This document shows, in pieces, positions 33,421 to 45,613 of a stretch of 64,000 nucleotides of DNA. Source of the stretch: Capitulum mitella (Eukaryota; Arthropoda; Thecostraca; Pollicipedomorpha; Pollicipedidae); assembly GCA_030062745.1 (NCBI GenBank), contig CP099849.1:4386586-4450585 (forward strand), read 5' to 3'. The notes beneath the pieces were generated by a model, which saw only the letters and a program-made list of their open reading frames with translations, did no database searches and had not been told where the DNA came from. The number at the start of each line of letters is the position of its first letter. The stretch's first letter is position 1. A program made the translations under genes and the position numbers.

Positions 33421-35699
33421 GAGGTAAGACGGTGGCTCTACCGAGTTGGCAGGGTCTCGCCAAATTCGGGCAATTGAGCATTTGTCCTGTCTCTCTGTGG
33501 TCCTGTATGGAGCGAAGCTGCTTTAAAATATATCTGGACCTACCAGTTTGGAAACGCTACGCTGGTGATCTTGCACCCATTCTATGAAAGCCGAAAGATG
33601 TTTGGACTCAACCGCTGTCACACCATCGCAGCTAAGGCATGAAGGCTGAGGGCGACGAAACTGTTGCGCAGCGCAATGGAACCACGAAACACAACCTGCC
33701 CTAGGCGTTTTCCATGACACATGACAACACCACATCTTTCATGGTCACCAGACACCCTGTGGCGGTAATCACAAAGGAAGCTTTTACATACTTATCAGTT
33801 TGCATCGCTAGATGGTACTGCCACCTTTCTGTCGAATAATGAACTGCTATTTTCGCTGTTTTCCACTGGCAGCATGATATCCTTCCAAGCAAATTGTTTT
33901 GGAACGCCGCCGTCACCAGGTCTTGTAGTCATAGTTCATATTTAATGATAAGTAAACCCGTATGCCGAATGAGTCCTACTCCATGTAGCAGAAAAACTGC
34001 GCGGTCAGCCCAGCCGTTCTTGACAGTGACGTTTTAACAGGCTTATAACTAAGCGCAACCACTCGGGATTAAATCATGCAATTTAAGCCAGAAGAGTGTT
34101 AAATTTTAGAGGGTTTCAAATCCCCATTCACTGTGTTAGCCAAAAAATGCTTCTTTAAATCCGGTAATTCCGATAGTAGCGTTTTTGCTTTTCAGGGGCT
34201 TTACGGCGTTTTGAACTAACTGAACAAGAAAAAATAAATATGTTCAGCAAGCCTGAAAAATGTTATTCCTAATTTGGAAGAAAATGCAAAACACCACGCT
34301 CGTCATGCGTCCCAAAAGAACTTGGCTGCTTTAACTCTGCAGGAATTGCACTTAGTGTGAAAAAAGTGCCCACTGATTCGATGAGACTTTAGGTTTAAAA
34401 TCACATTCCGACTGGGAGGGTTTCCCGATCCCGTGTTAAATATTCTCATGTAAGCAAAGCTTGAGATCAACGGCACCTAAACCTGGAAACCACGGTCGTG
34501 GGTCTTTTGGGTTCTGGTGACCCTTGCAAGAGACCTGATTAAACAATCGCGGAACTAAATGTTATTTCCAACCAAGGGAAGTCCAGGTGATTCAGTTCCT
34601 TTTTTTCCCCCGCTCCCATTTCTACTCTAATCAAGACAGAGTAGTCAGACGGAAAGAAATATCCCTTGAAGGGAAAGCCAATCAAACAACAGCTGATCCT
34701 TAAGATCGAAGAATCGCCTCTCAAGTACAGAAAAATAGAGTCATATATCGTTTGCCGCCTCTTTTGTCACCGTAACGATTTCCCTCAATATGACCTCGTT
34801 TTTCTCTATTGAAGAGAGAAAATTCGTCACTCTTGTAGCATGTCTAAGGTAACATTTGGGTCAGATCGTGTTACATAGGCCCATCCGTCCACCACTAATG
34901 CTACTTTACCATATAAGGCCACTTTTGCACATTTTGCTTTCAAAAATTTATGTTTCAAAACTGTATCTCGCATACCTTTGTGCTAAGCCGATTCCAGGAC
35001 TGATGCCGATGGACTGAATGTCTGGATATCGGTATAAAGCGTGGCATGATTCCAGGTCATAGGTCAAGGGGTGCAGTCCCATGTACAATGGACGTTAACA
35101 GCGCCAGGACGCATATCCAAGCTCCAAAACCATCTAACCAGACCCGAAGTCTCAATAGCAAATGTAAATAACTTCGACCTGAGGTTTAGCTGACATACCA
35201 TCAGTGACCTGAGCATTTACACAAAAAACTGAAGTAGCAGAATTACTTTACTTCTAAAGCTATACAAACGTGGTAAGTTTGGTGTAAATCGATCCATCTC
35301 ACAAAGTGTTGCCACTTAAAGCTTTTTTGAAGCACGGTACTTGACCTGTCCTGGACCAACGACCTGAGGTGACCATGAATTTACGGGCTGAAACAAGGTG
35401 TGAAATGATGCAGAAAAAGGCACCTTAATCTGTTCCTTTTTGTTTCTTGGCTATGCTCAGGACACCGGAAAGTGTGTTCTCATGAGTCTTCCTCGCCCTG
35501 GAAGAGTTAAGTGATGAAACGTATGCTACCGGTTTTAGGAACTTTGACGTCACCTGTAGGCAGTGGATGTTTGCAGTTACACGAGTTACAGGTTCCATTC
35601 GTCTCCACCCCTTTGCTGTCTGATTGACCCAGGGAATTTTCTTGTGAAACTTTCGTCGCTGTGTTGGCCAGATTTTATGAATGCTAGTGGTGGTCTGTT
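33421..35699. other. no gene; AGGTCA-rich unclassified repeat DNA at 34,780-35,400
   Basis: 33,421-34,780 shows nothing I can support. From 34,780 to 35,400 several AGGTCA/TGACCT or near motifs occur (AGGTCATAGGTCAAGG at about 35,057; GTGACCTGAGC near 35,205; TTGACCTGTCC near 35,341; CGACCTGAGGTGACC near 35,361), resembling the interior of the T elements without a recognisable end. Confidence 0.45.
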
Positions 35700-35840
35700 G
35701 CACCGTGAACCCCACTTCGTATGGGGGAGGGGGATTCCGCTCCCCTCCGGCTTTTCACCTGCCATTCTGGGGCTTTTGGGAGCTGCCGCATGAATCTGGT
35801 GACTTTTCCTAAATATGCTTTTTACATGTTGTGGCAAAAT
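35700..35840 (+). mobile_element. T1 fragment (left end only)
   Basis: GTATGGGGGAGGGGGATTCC with GCTCCCCTCCGGCTTTTC, then CACCTGCCATTCTGG and TCTGGTGACTTTTCCTAAAT correspond to the left ends of T1 copies A and B (GGGTTTTTGCCTGCCATTGG, GGCGACTTTTCCTAGCTATT). The remainder is missing. Confidence 0.6.
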
Positions 35841-36169
35841 TGCAGGAATTCACATCCTCCAGAGGAGGTTCCAGAACACGTTTATCGGAGACATTTCTGA
35901 AGAATATTGCGCTTTCTGGAGATTGCACTTTTCGACGTGGTCATGCTATATTTAGATATCCTTTATGACGTCACGAACAGTTCAAATAATCGAAGGATTT
36001 GTAATCTGCACACTTTCAAGGATTCTTTTGGTCATTGGCAGATCCAGGCGCGTATAAAAGGGAACAGTTTTATTTTCTTATTTCTTAGAATTTACGACCC
36101 ACGGTATGAATAAATAAAGGTAACGTGTGAAATAGTTGTCTTTATCCTAATTTATGCATATCATTTACC
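35841..36169. other. no gene recognised
   Basis: AT-rich spacer between a T1 fragment and T2 copy B. A short frame (35,907-36,113) has no supporting motif. Confidence 0.5.
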
Positions 36170-37270
36170 CAAATATACTGCCATGGTCGCTTCCAGGCAT
36201 CGGTTTTCGGCTGCGTACGTCCAGTAGCATGTTCAGTGACCTAAAAGACATCTGGGTCTGTGTGATCTGTCTGTGTTATTTTGTCTGATAGTCCCATATA
36301 TATTGCGATCAAATGCCATATATTTCAGCGAAAATAAGAATCAGAGACAGCCACATGGTAACGCATAAGTGGTCTTATATTTCGTATTATTCATGAGAGA
36401 TTATGACTGAATTTACGGAATAAAACACAGCTATCGCCATGTAGTTACTGACCCATCTTTTTCGGGTGCCTGGATCCACCTATGAATACTTTAAATGAGT
36501 GTATGATATAACATATGACACGTATGGACATACTGTCTTGACACATAATCTCACCAGACTCGAAATAATATATGGCAAAAAATTTCACATTTTGATAAAG
36601 TACCTCTTTTATGCGCCCTGGCTAATGATAGCCAGGGCGATTTAAGCATAATGATTTTATACCTCCAAAGTGTCATGCGCCTATGATCTCAAAATTTGGT
36701 CTTCAATGACAGCACAAAATATCACTCAAAATGTGTTTCACTATGCTAGCGAATTACCAATTGTTCACCACGTAGAAAGTTACCTCACTTTTCTGGTAAC
36801 TCGATCCACCTATGGGCATTTGCCATATGTGTATAATATGGCATGCGGCACATATGAAAATATTCTCCGAACATACATAAGTTCGACAGACTGAAAATAT
36901 GTTGGAGCATGAATTAACATTTCCCAAAAAGGTGAGTTCCATCTTATTTGCCCTCGGTACACCTATGAATCTAGAAAATTTTCCTCTTGCTATGTGACAG
37001 AGGTATCAGGTAAAATCTGTTGGCAAAATAAGACCAAAATGAACAAAATCGGTAATAAAATGTGATTAAAAAGCTCGTTCAAATAAACCCATAATTTTAC
37101 CCTCATTTTGGCTCCTCTATCCAGCCTTTTCAAACTGTTGAACATTTTTTAAGAAGTGTAAATTTGCTGCAGGCTGTCGTGCACTGCTCTTCGCTAGGAA
37201 ATCGGACCCATAGCTTTCGAGATCGCAGGGGGTGGGACAGAATCTTTCTCCCCAACAGCATGAAATCGTG
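36170..37270 (+). mobile_element. T2 element copy B
   Basis: Colinear with T2 copy A without the inner insertion: TTCCAGGCATCGGTTTTCGG (36,195), ATTGCGATCAAATGCCATAT (36,302), GGAATAAAACACAGCTATCG (36,417), CTATGTGACAGAGGTATCAG (36,992), then AGATCGCAGGGGGTGGGACA and TTTCTCCCCAAC. The right end meets TTAA at 37,271-37,274. Non-coding. The left terminus is uncertain. Confidence 0.7.
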
Positions 37271-37399
37271 TTAATGTGGCGTAAGTCGACACCTGCACCA
37301 ACTTTACTCGTTTTTCGCGTAGGGCAACATTGCAGTGGCTGCAAGACCACCGAGCTGCCGGTTGGCCGCAGTCCCCCCGGCTCCCGATCGTCGTCCCGC

Positions 37400-37610
37400 T
37401 GCGAACTTTCCGCACACCTTCACTCATTTGGCGGGCAATTTCTAAAAACATTTCGTCGATATCCGTCGAGTGGGAGGCTTGGACGAAGACGATTTCTAAA
37501 CACGTGTCACGTACTGACAAACCTGGTCGATTGTCAGTTGTGATCAAAACTACGCCTGGAAACATATCGTGCGTTGTTTTGTTCGGATCCTCTATCGCTT
37601 CCAGCTTCAA
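37400..37610 (-). pseudogene. possible Rab-like small GTPase fragment
   Basis: The minus-strand frame reads NKTTHDMFPGVVLITTDNRP, then VFVQASHSTDIDEMFLEIAR and QMSEGVRKVRSG. The spacing from a hydrophobic strand plus T-D-N (in place of GNK.D) to QAS....DIDEMF (in place of ETSAK..NVEEMF) resembles the G4-G5 half of a Rab GTPase such as Rab35. The key GNKxD and SAK residues are changed, and the downstream sequence runs into a T2 element, so it would be a decayed fragment. It could be chance. Confidence 0.3.
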
Positions 37611-38772
37611 GCAACGTCACTTTTGAATTGCCTGAGTTAATGTTCTTTTCAAGGCCAAATTTTAAGACATAATAAGCATAAGGATGCCTCGAGGACAACA
37701 AATATTTATATATTTGAAATCAGGGCGTTATTGCTGAAGACCATTCGTCGGTGACTTGGCTGGACCTGAGAACCCCTGTTTGAGTAAATATTTTGGGAGA
37801 AGACTCTGAAATTGCGGAAAAAATGAAAAAAAATCTGAAAAAAATCTGAAACTCTGAAACTGAGGCTATAATTTACGGCTATTGTGCGATTCAGATTTGA
37901 TTTCATTAATAAACGCAAACATCTCTCCGACATTATACGCGGGACAATCCACTGAAGAAGCATTAATGTTTAAAAATAGTGCAATATATATAATACGTAA
38001 GGAAGAATATAACATCTTCCAACTTGAGGTTGTTGTCGGCAGCGAAAAAGCTTCTGAACGGTCTTTCCCTCTCATCAGCACCCGAATACTGTATTTTAGA
38101 AGCTGGAATGGGTGCAACAGTGTTACCAATGTTATCTGATATCATGGCATGTTATCTTAAGTCACTAATAACTAAGCATGTTAACCATTTCATGTGAACT
38201 TAGGTGTAAAAAGCTTCGGAGTCCTGACTTACATGAACATCTCCCTTCACCTGATCGCCGTCTTCCCACAGCGATTATAGCGCTTGCATTATCTACGCTC
38301 AACTCTCTCCGTTGTATTCAACATCACATACCACATATGTATTCAACATCTCATTCGGACACGCGAGAACGCTACTCAAAATCAATGCTCATACAGAGTT
38401 GCGCCGTAAAGCATTGCTCAGTGTTCCCCAAACTGGCCCGAGAAGTCCTGAGATCGTTAATGCCAAACCGTGCTGACAACAGCGTCGGACAGTGAGTTCC
38501 AGCTGTGCTCGGCACCGGCCTGTGGTGCAGCTGCGGGAGTCGAGATCCCCTGGCGGCCTTCAGAGATCTGTTTTGGTTCTGGCTGACTGCCCACCGCAGT
38601 GGGCACTGTTGGAAGAGTTTCCCATGTCTCCAGTGGCGACCTTGGTAAGACAGACAGCCGTGCTGCCAGGCGCAGTTCAGGGCCCTTCTGTCCCATGCAA
38701 GAATATAGCAAGCATTCAACAGCTGTGTAGCTCGGCGGTATTTTCATCAAGCGATCTGCGTTTATTACATAA
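37611..38772. other. no gene recognised
   Basis: Frames up to 132 codons at 38,372-38,890 overlap on both strands and carry no motif. Nothing else seen. Confidence 0.5.
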
Positions 38773-39976
38773 CTCTGTTCCCGTATGGGGGGCTTCAGAA
38801 ACCCCCTCGGGTTTTTGCCTGCCATTGGCAAGTCTTTTTTTAAACAATTTTATGAAACTCTTTGACTTTTTCTACCTATTTTTGTCATGAATTATGACAA
38901 GTTTTCACATTTTTATTTTGTGCAGGGGCGGGACCAGGCAATTTTGGGAGGCGTCCAAGGCTACTTTTGGCACTGCTGAATATAAAAGAAGCATGAATAC
39001 CAAACATGGAGTTTTAAGATAGAACTTAAGCTTTGACATGATTGTACAGGCAAATAAATGAGCAAACATGCAAAAATGTTTGTTGGTATGAGGTCATTTC
39101 ACAAGGTCTGATCAAGGCCGAAAGTCAAGGTTTGGTTTTATGTGAATATTTTCTTTCGTCAGTTATCACAGTGCAAAATCCGGAACAAGTATGACTCAGC
39201 ACAGTGTCCTCTACTTATGCCTTACGTTTCGGGTCGATATCTGGTCGGGTCACGAGCTAAGACCTGAAATGTCTGCGCGCTTACCCTAGGTTTATCAAGA
39301 TGACCATAAACATGACTTAAAAACGTAGTCGATTCACATTATTAAGTCGTTTTCAAACACTATGAAGTGAACTCAAGACCCGCGTGACTGTGGTCATTTC
39401 AGGACATTTGAGGTCAGCGTTCGTAAGCTGACTTGATAAACGTGCCACCATGAGTTTCTCCTTTTCATGTCTCTGGCAGCGCGTTTACCAACATAATTAT
39501 TCGAACGATGTAATACGATACCTACTTCTTAAGTATAATATGAGAAGCAGAAGGAAAAACATGTGTTTTCTTCACTTTTGTGTTAACTGAGTTTTCCACG
39601 AAGTATCTGTTGAGTTTTCCAATTTTTGTGAATGCCTATAAATTTCCTGAAAATTTTAAACGTATGAGGCAGTCAGAAAAGTCCCATCAATTAGTTCTCT
39701 GCCAGTTGCATCAAAATCGGTCCGTAAATAACGGAACTAAAAGGACAAAATTAGCCACCTTTCTTACTTTTCTTCCATCCCCTTGTATTCATCCCTCTGA
39801 AGATTCTCAGAACTTTTTTGTATAAATGTAATTTACATCACGGAAAATCGACTGTCACTTGTTGCGATGGAATCGGGCGGGTAATCCTTGAGATCTCGGA
39901 GGAGGCGAATACTCCTCCACCCCCATCCCCACCCCGTACGGAAATGCGCCCTAGCATTATGGATAAGAAAATAGGG
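38773..39976 (+). mobile_element. T1 element copy B
   Basis: Colinear along its whole length with copy A: GGGACCAGGCAATTTTGGGA (38,931), TTAAGATAGAACTTAAGCTT (39,014), CTGGTCGGGTCACGAGCTAA (39,241), CGGTCCGTAAATAACGGAAC (39,718), GATCTCGGAGGAGGCGAATA near the right hairpin. Flanks are ATAA (38,769-38,772) and TTAA (39,977-39,980). Length is 1,204 bp, the same as copy A, despite many differences. The DR1 of copy A is degraded here. Non-coding. Confidence 0.8.
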
Positions 39977-39980
39977 TTAA

Positions 39981-41875
39981 ACGAGACCGCATTAGGTTAA
40001 AAAGTGAAGTGTGACACACGTAAATCATTTAGATGGACGGAATAATGTGAGGAAACTGTTGTTTGGTACGCGACGAATGTTTTTATAGGGGGGGGGGGAC
40101 TGTTGTACTGCTAAAATTCTGGACACCCAACGCAGAGTATTTTCAACCTGTCAATGAGAAATGTAGCTGCTTGGCCTAGAAGCGCTATGTCGCTCGTGCT
40201 ATGGTGATGCTATTGGCAAGGGCGTAGTTTTCTGTGCTCTTGTGGGCGCTTCTGCACCCACGGCATGTGGCATCATGCATGCATGCATGACATAACATGC
40301 AGCTAAATGAGGTGGGCACGGCTTGAAATCAGCGAGATTGGGCTCCTGCGAAGCGTATCACCCTCGTCATCAAAACGTCATTATTCTATGGAAATCCCAA
40401 AACCGAGGGGGTATGCATAACACAACTTCGATTCAGTTTATATCGAGTGGCGTCGTAAGAAATCTGCGGTGATGGAATGTTGACAAACAAGCTGATTTGT
40501 TTTTGGATCTTGGCCACTGACGTTCAGAGTATTTTCTGTCGGATGAGATTTCAAGCATTTGTTGCAATCCCTGTGCGCAGCGCCAAATCAAACTGCACTT
40601 GAATTCCAATGGCAGACTTCTCCGCGCAGCCAAAGCCACTTGCACTGACTACGAGAGGTGAACGGCCTCTCCTGGCTCGCCTGCCAGCTCCCCCTGCCGC
40701 CTGTCCGCCCCGGCGAACATTTTCTGCTCTGTTGCTGGGCTGATCTGGGCCTAACGGTAACCGATAAACTCTGTTGCTCGTTTGTCGAAGCAAGATACCT
40801 ACTGTTCCATCATCTGGTTTAGCTGATTGCTTCGCACTCTGGTCATTGATATTGTCGAGCTTGAGTTAATAATACGTGACGTGCACCGTGAACGGGGTTA
40901 ACGCATTTTTGTAGTACTTTGCACACATAATTTCTGTCGAGGAATTTCTCAAGGCTTTCAGACCAACAATGGCTGCAAAAATTAAACACGTTCCGCAGCT
41001 TCTGAGAAACCACAGCCTCGGACGTAGCTTGCATTGATGCGTTCAATGTTTCTTTTTTCTCCTCTCTGCAGCATGCAACTGGCCGGTGCTTGAATGCAGA
41101 AATGTATGTCTTGCAGCCACTGTATATATATGGCTACGTGAACGCAGCGCAATCGTACCTCGCAATCTTCCTTTTGCCAGCGCGCCCGTTGACCACCTCA
41201 CGCACATATTGCTTCACTGAGAGGTCACCAAGAGCGGCTTAAAAAGAAATACACAGATTCGTGGGTCATCATTCGGTTACGACACAGAGCCAGCGCCGAG
41301 CCGACTGGTTTCATTTTTTGGGTGAACGAAGTCGCGGAGCGCTGAGAGGCTGTTTTCTCCAGGCTGAGCCTGAAGGACGCATCAGCAGCTATTGACCTCA
41401 CCCTCGATGTCACAGTCTGACGTGTCTTTCGGTTTATGGAGTTAGTAGGCTAGACAAGCCATCACTAAAACACAAAATAACTGCCTTACGAGGTCATTAT
41501 TTTATACGCAGCTCCTGCAGCACTATCGTAGAATATGGCTGATACCTTTGTTCTCTGTTCAGCCGACTTCCTCAGGTAGTGAGCAGCAGTTTCTTCTGGT
41601 GTTTGGCAATTGGTGGCGGTGCTGCCTGCAAGCCGGCACCAGCCGACCTGCAATAATAGCAGGCGGCATAGCGTTCGAACGCGATAACGGCGTCATCGAT
41701 GAACCATCAGTATCAGTGCGCTTGAAGCAGCAGGCGCTTTTTTTATCTACTGTAGTGAGTCACTGTTGGGCCTCTGGTTTCGCGCATCTTTATGTAACTT
41801 ATCGTCGCTTCCGTTACCCTGGCATTGACTGGTGTATTTCGCCACCTTCCATTGACCGCAGAAAGAGATGTTTAA
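39981..41875. other. no gene recognised
   Basis: Contains a G tract (40,088-40,099), GCATGCATGCATGCATGACA near 40,276, and a plus-strand 140-codon frame at 41,548-41,970 that runs into T4 and lacks any domain. No exon could be supported. Confidence 0.5.
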
Positions 41876-42179
41876 TACGCCCATGGGAAAGGAGCACGTT
41901 TTTGTGCCCTCCACCCACTTTTCCAGAAAATTTCGAGAACAGATCGGTGCTGGTTGTTGCTATTTTGTGACGTTTATGACAATTGAATAACCGGTCGATT
42001 GGTGCGGAAATTTGAAAATCGGCCGGAAATTTGTGAAGTTTGAAGCATTTGGAGTCAAAGAAACAACAATAACAACGATTGTCGCGGACAAATGGGAACT
42101 TTGCGAAAGACTGGCATTCTACGTAAGATTATCTTTAGAACATAATCAGCCAACATCATTCGGGTATATGTGATGGATG

Positions 42180-42660
42180 TACCAAGACCAAAACCAGGGT
42201 CGGTAAGGGTCAAAGTCGTCAAAGGTCAAGGCCAACCAGCTTGTGATCCGATCCAGAGTTGTTTTGCAAGATGTCGATTTGTATGAAATGTGCATTTGAA
42301 GACCCTAATAAAAGCACGCATGCGCACATTGATATGTTTACATATACCCAGGACAGGGAAGGTCAGGGTCATCAGAGGTCAAGGTCAACTATCTTGTGAC
42401 TTGGTCCAGATTTGCTTTGCAACATGTCGATTTATGTGCAATATGCATTCAAAGACCCACAATAAAAACATGCATCCAAACATTGATACGATTATATACT
42501 AGGGTTAGTGCAGGTCAAGGTCATCAAAGGTCAAGGTTAAGTATTCTGTGGCCTTGATGTGGTCCAGACTTGCTTCGCAGTATGTCGATTTGTATGAAAT
42601 ATGCATTAAAGACCCTAATAAAATCACGTTTGGCACATTGATACGAGTATATACGTACAT
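42180..42660 (+). repeat. three tandem ~165-bp units with TCAAGGTCA motifs
   Basis: Each unit runs from a GGTCA cluster (42,190-42,236; 42,359-42,391; 42,511-42,541) through CAGA.TTG.TTTGCA, ATGTCGATTT, AATATGCATT and AAGACCC(T/A)AATAAAA to CATTGATA and a short TA stretch. YCAAGGYCR is the established binding consensus of FTZ-F1/SF-1 and ERR-type receptors. Function at this site is not shown. Confidence 0.8.
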
Positions 42661-42670
42661 ACGTACATAC

Positions 42671-42671
<1 letters not shown>

Positions 42672-42738
<67 letters not shown>

Positions 42739-42893
42739 GCATGATTTTCACTTTTTATAGGACCTTGACCTTGATGACCTTGACCTGCATTAACCCTAGT
42801 ATATATAGTCGTATCAATGTTTGGATGCATGTTTTTATTGTGGGCCTTTGAATGCACATTGCACATGAATCGACATGTTGCAAAGCAAATCGT
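42672..42893 (-). repeat. TA tract plus inverted array unit
   Basis: (TA)n at 42,672-42,738 is followed by an inverted copy of the tandem unit (42,757-42,893: GACCTTGACCTTGATGACC, TATCAATGTTTGGATGCATG, AATCGACATGTTGCAAAGCA). Together with 42,420-42,537 this forms a cruciform-capable inverted repeat centred near the TA tract. Confidence 0.8.
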
Positions 42894-43210
42894 GTAACTG
42901 GGTTCATAACTTTAGCGCAAAAAATTGATAAAACATACATGTAGTCAAATACTTCATCCAAAGTCAATGACATTGCATCACTTCTTTTGACTTTGCGGAG
43001 GTCAGTAAGCATTAAAGTGATCAAATGTACCAATGTTGGCTATCTTCACTGAAAACACGCCAATAGACGCATTTGGTGCCCTTATTTACACGCAAGCTAC
43101 GCTGGTATCCAGTGTTGCTCGAAATCTGACCGGCAAAAAAATGGAAAAATGACGCTATAGGTCAATGGCCTGACATGCCCTTTTGACAAATTCCTCAGTG
43201 AAGACACCAA

Positions 43211-43424
43211 ATGGATAGAAATTGTCGCATTCCACGTTTTAACGCTCAAATACGCTCTCTTTTTCGTGTCGTTCGAAAAACCGTACGGAATTACCCGCAC
43301 GGGGGAGTGTCCAAAAAATGGATAGAAATTGTCGCATTCCACGTTTTAACGCTCAAATACGCACTCTTTTTCGTGTCGTTCGAAAAACCGTACGGAATTA
43401 CCCGCACGGGGGAGTGTCCAAAAT
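43211..43424 (+). repeat. 107-bp near-perfect tandem duplication
   Basis: Units 43,211-43,317 and 43,318-43,424 start ATGGATAGAAATTGTCGCAT and end GGGGGAGTGTCCAAAA. The only difference seen is CTCTCT versus CACTCT, so the duplication is recent. Confidence 0.92.
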
Positions 43425-43616
43425 TTATATTTTCGACCCCATTTGACCTTGAAGATATTGACCTAGGGTCATGAAAATTACACACCATGTAAATATTTAT
43501 GCCCCTATCCTACCCATGAAACTTCATGTCTCTAGCTCTTTCCGATTCCGAGATAGGAGATTCCGAGATCTTCCAGTGCGCGTTAATGCGAAACCCCCTT
43601 CAACTGCGCGTGTTAC

Positions 43617-43959
43617 CGTCCCCTCGGGCACATCACCACAAATCGACCAGTAAAATAGAAAACTTACGCCTCCATCTTTGAGAATTGGACGTAAATGTGT
43701 CCATTGGGTTATTTCATGCTCTGAATCGAGCTTTGCGCTTTTCAAGTCAATGCGAACAACGGTCAGGAAGTTGCAGTCTCGAGCATTTTGAGGGATTATG
43801 CTGTATGGCTGTTTTTGTTTGCTTAGGATTCATAACAAAATCATTCAGATAGCATAAAGCTATGTATTGTTGAACTCACCATGACCTAAGAAATAACATC
43901 CGTCTTTTGAAGTCTTTCCGTCTTTACGGCCACACTCAAAATGCCCCCATTTTTTCTCA
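43617..43959. other. no gene recognised
   Basis: Spacer between T4 copy A and the LINE fragment. Nothing supportable seen. Confidence 0.5.
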
Positions 43960-45180
43960 TCCCGTACCAGACAGATTTCGGTTCCACTTCCTACCACACA
44001 GGGAATTTTTCAGGGTGTTTCTTTGGACCACTTGCTCACACTCTTTTTACCAACGACTTGAACCTGTATGTTACCGGCGCCTTTGTGATGTAATACGCCG
44101 ACGGCACCCAGGCGTTGGTCTCGGGCCCAAAATCTGAACTGCCGTCGCTCCTGACCGATATGGAAATCACGCTGGTCTCACTCGATGATTGTTTTCGTTT
44201 CAACGGTCTGAAAGTTAATGAAGCAAAATTTGAGCTTCTCCCCTCGGTACACTTCAAAATTTGCGCAGCTTCCTTCCTTTACGGTACAGCTCCGAGGCTC
44301 CTCCATCAATCCCTGCTCTGGAACAAAAAACCTTGGTGTTATCTTTGACCGGTTCCTCTCCTGAGACGATGACGAGTCAGCTCAACGAAATAAACGTTCC
44401 GGTATTTTCACCGGTCTCTCACACATCTGCCACACTTCCCTTCCGGTACTATTCCTATACTTGTCTCTGTTCTAGTGTTCTCGCATGTCCGTTATTGTTT
44501 GACAGTATATGGTAATGAGTGTGGCAAAAACATGGCTGTCATGCAGAAAATACTAAATTTTGCCGCTCGTATCACCTCTTGCAAACGCAAATTTCGTCAC
44601 ATATCAGGCGTGCGAGAAGGTTTGAGGTCGCTGGAGCCAACGGGCCTTTGAACACCAGACCCTCACGCTACTGCACAAAATCCGTCGAACTAGTGAGCCC
44701 CAATTACTGGCTGCACTTTTCTTTAGAAATGGCGAGCAAGGAGCACAAGGCAGGATGGCCAACTAGGCATGCCAAACATCAGGGGCTCCGCCGTCGGTAG
44801 ACTGTTCGTGTACCTTGCGGCTTCTTTAAACTTCTTCCCTGCCGCCCGAATTCACCGATGTGTCAGTGGCGTGTTTCAAACGCGCTCTGGAGAGGCGTCT
44901 TGCTCGTCAAGAAGGGGACAGCCTCGAGCACTGCTTGATGATGGTGACTTCCATATGTGTTTATGTGCTCTTGACTCCGCTGTTTTGTGACACAGTGCCG
45001 ATCTCGACGTATAAACCTGTATATACACATCTCATGGCATACTGTACGTTATGTGCGCGCCTCCACCTTGACTCTTCCTCATACAACTCGGGCTCGAGAA
45101 TAAGCTCAATGACCCCGGCCATAGTATGAGGATGAGCCTTCAAAATTAATGGATGAATAAATAAACTGATGATTTTATGC
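43960..45180 (+). mobile_element. non-LTR retrotransposon (LINE, Jockey/CR1-like) 3' half, decayed
   Basis: Plus-strand frames give GIFQGVSLGPLLFTLFTNDL (44,005-44,065; the GVPQGSVLGPLLF reverse-transcriptase block), YADGTQALVSGPKSELPSLL (YADDTQ with the second D changed to G), SLDDCFRFNGLKVNEAKFEL (44,180-44,240), LGVIFDRFLS (NLGVVFD block), LTLLHKIRRTSEPQLLAALF (44,660-44,715) and SVACFKRALERRLAR (44,860-44,905). Several frameshifts and stops separate these, for example a stop just before YADGTQ. AATGAATAAATAAA-like sequence near 45,150-45,165 looks like the 3' end. The 5' half, including the endonuclease, is missing. Clade assignment is approximate. Confidence 0.75.
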
Positions 45181-45509
45181 AGATTTCCACGGACCAAATT
45201 AAGTGGTGATATTCGTTTGGCGTTCTGGATCACCGACGTGGAAATATCGGCTTTTGCAGCGTTGTGCGGCATTCCATGGAAACTTGCAACATGGGACAAA
45301 CTGGCATGTAGGGTCATCCAGAGATGTCAGATGGAGGTCCTGGCGTGGCTGTGATACTCCGAGTTTGAAACTACAAAATGTTGCAATGTAGCATGCGTAA
45401 GATAATTAGGGCCATCTCAAGCTTTTTGTGCACGAGGCTCTTTAGAAGTGTCCTTTTTAAATTTTCCCTGTCAGAGGTGCCAGGAAACATGTACTGTGTG
45501 ACGAAAGAA

Positions 45510-45613
<104 letters not shown>

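Larger units (their letters stand above)
41876..43612 (+). mobile_element. T4 element copy A, with internal AGGTCA array
   Basis: About 1.74 kb between TTAA (41,872-41,875) and TTAC (43,613-43,616), colinear in reverse with 56,259-57,872. It contains three tandem units of about 165 bp, an inverted unit, a TA tract and a 107-bp duplication (separate entries). At least 14 AGGTCA/TGACCT motifs are present by eye, many as TCAAGGTCA. Near the left end the hairpin-like GAGCACGTTTTTGTGCCC appears; the right end carries AAACCCCCTTCAACTGCGCG. Non-coding. Confidence 0.7.
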
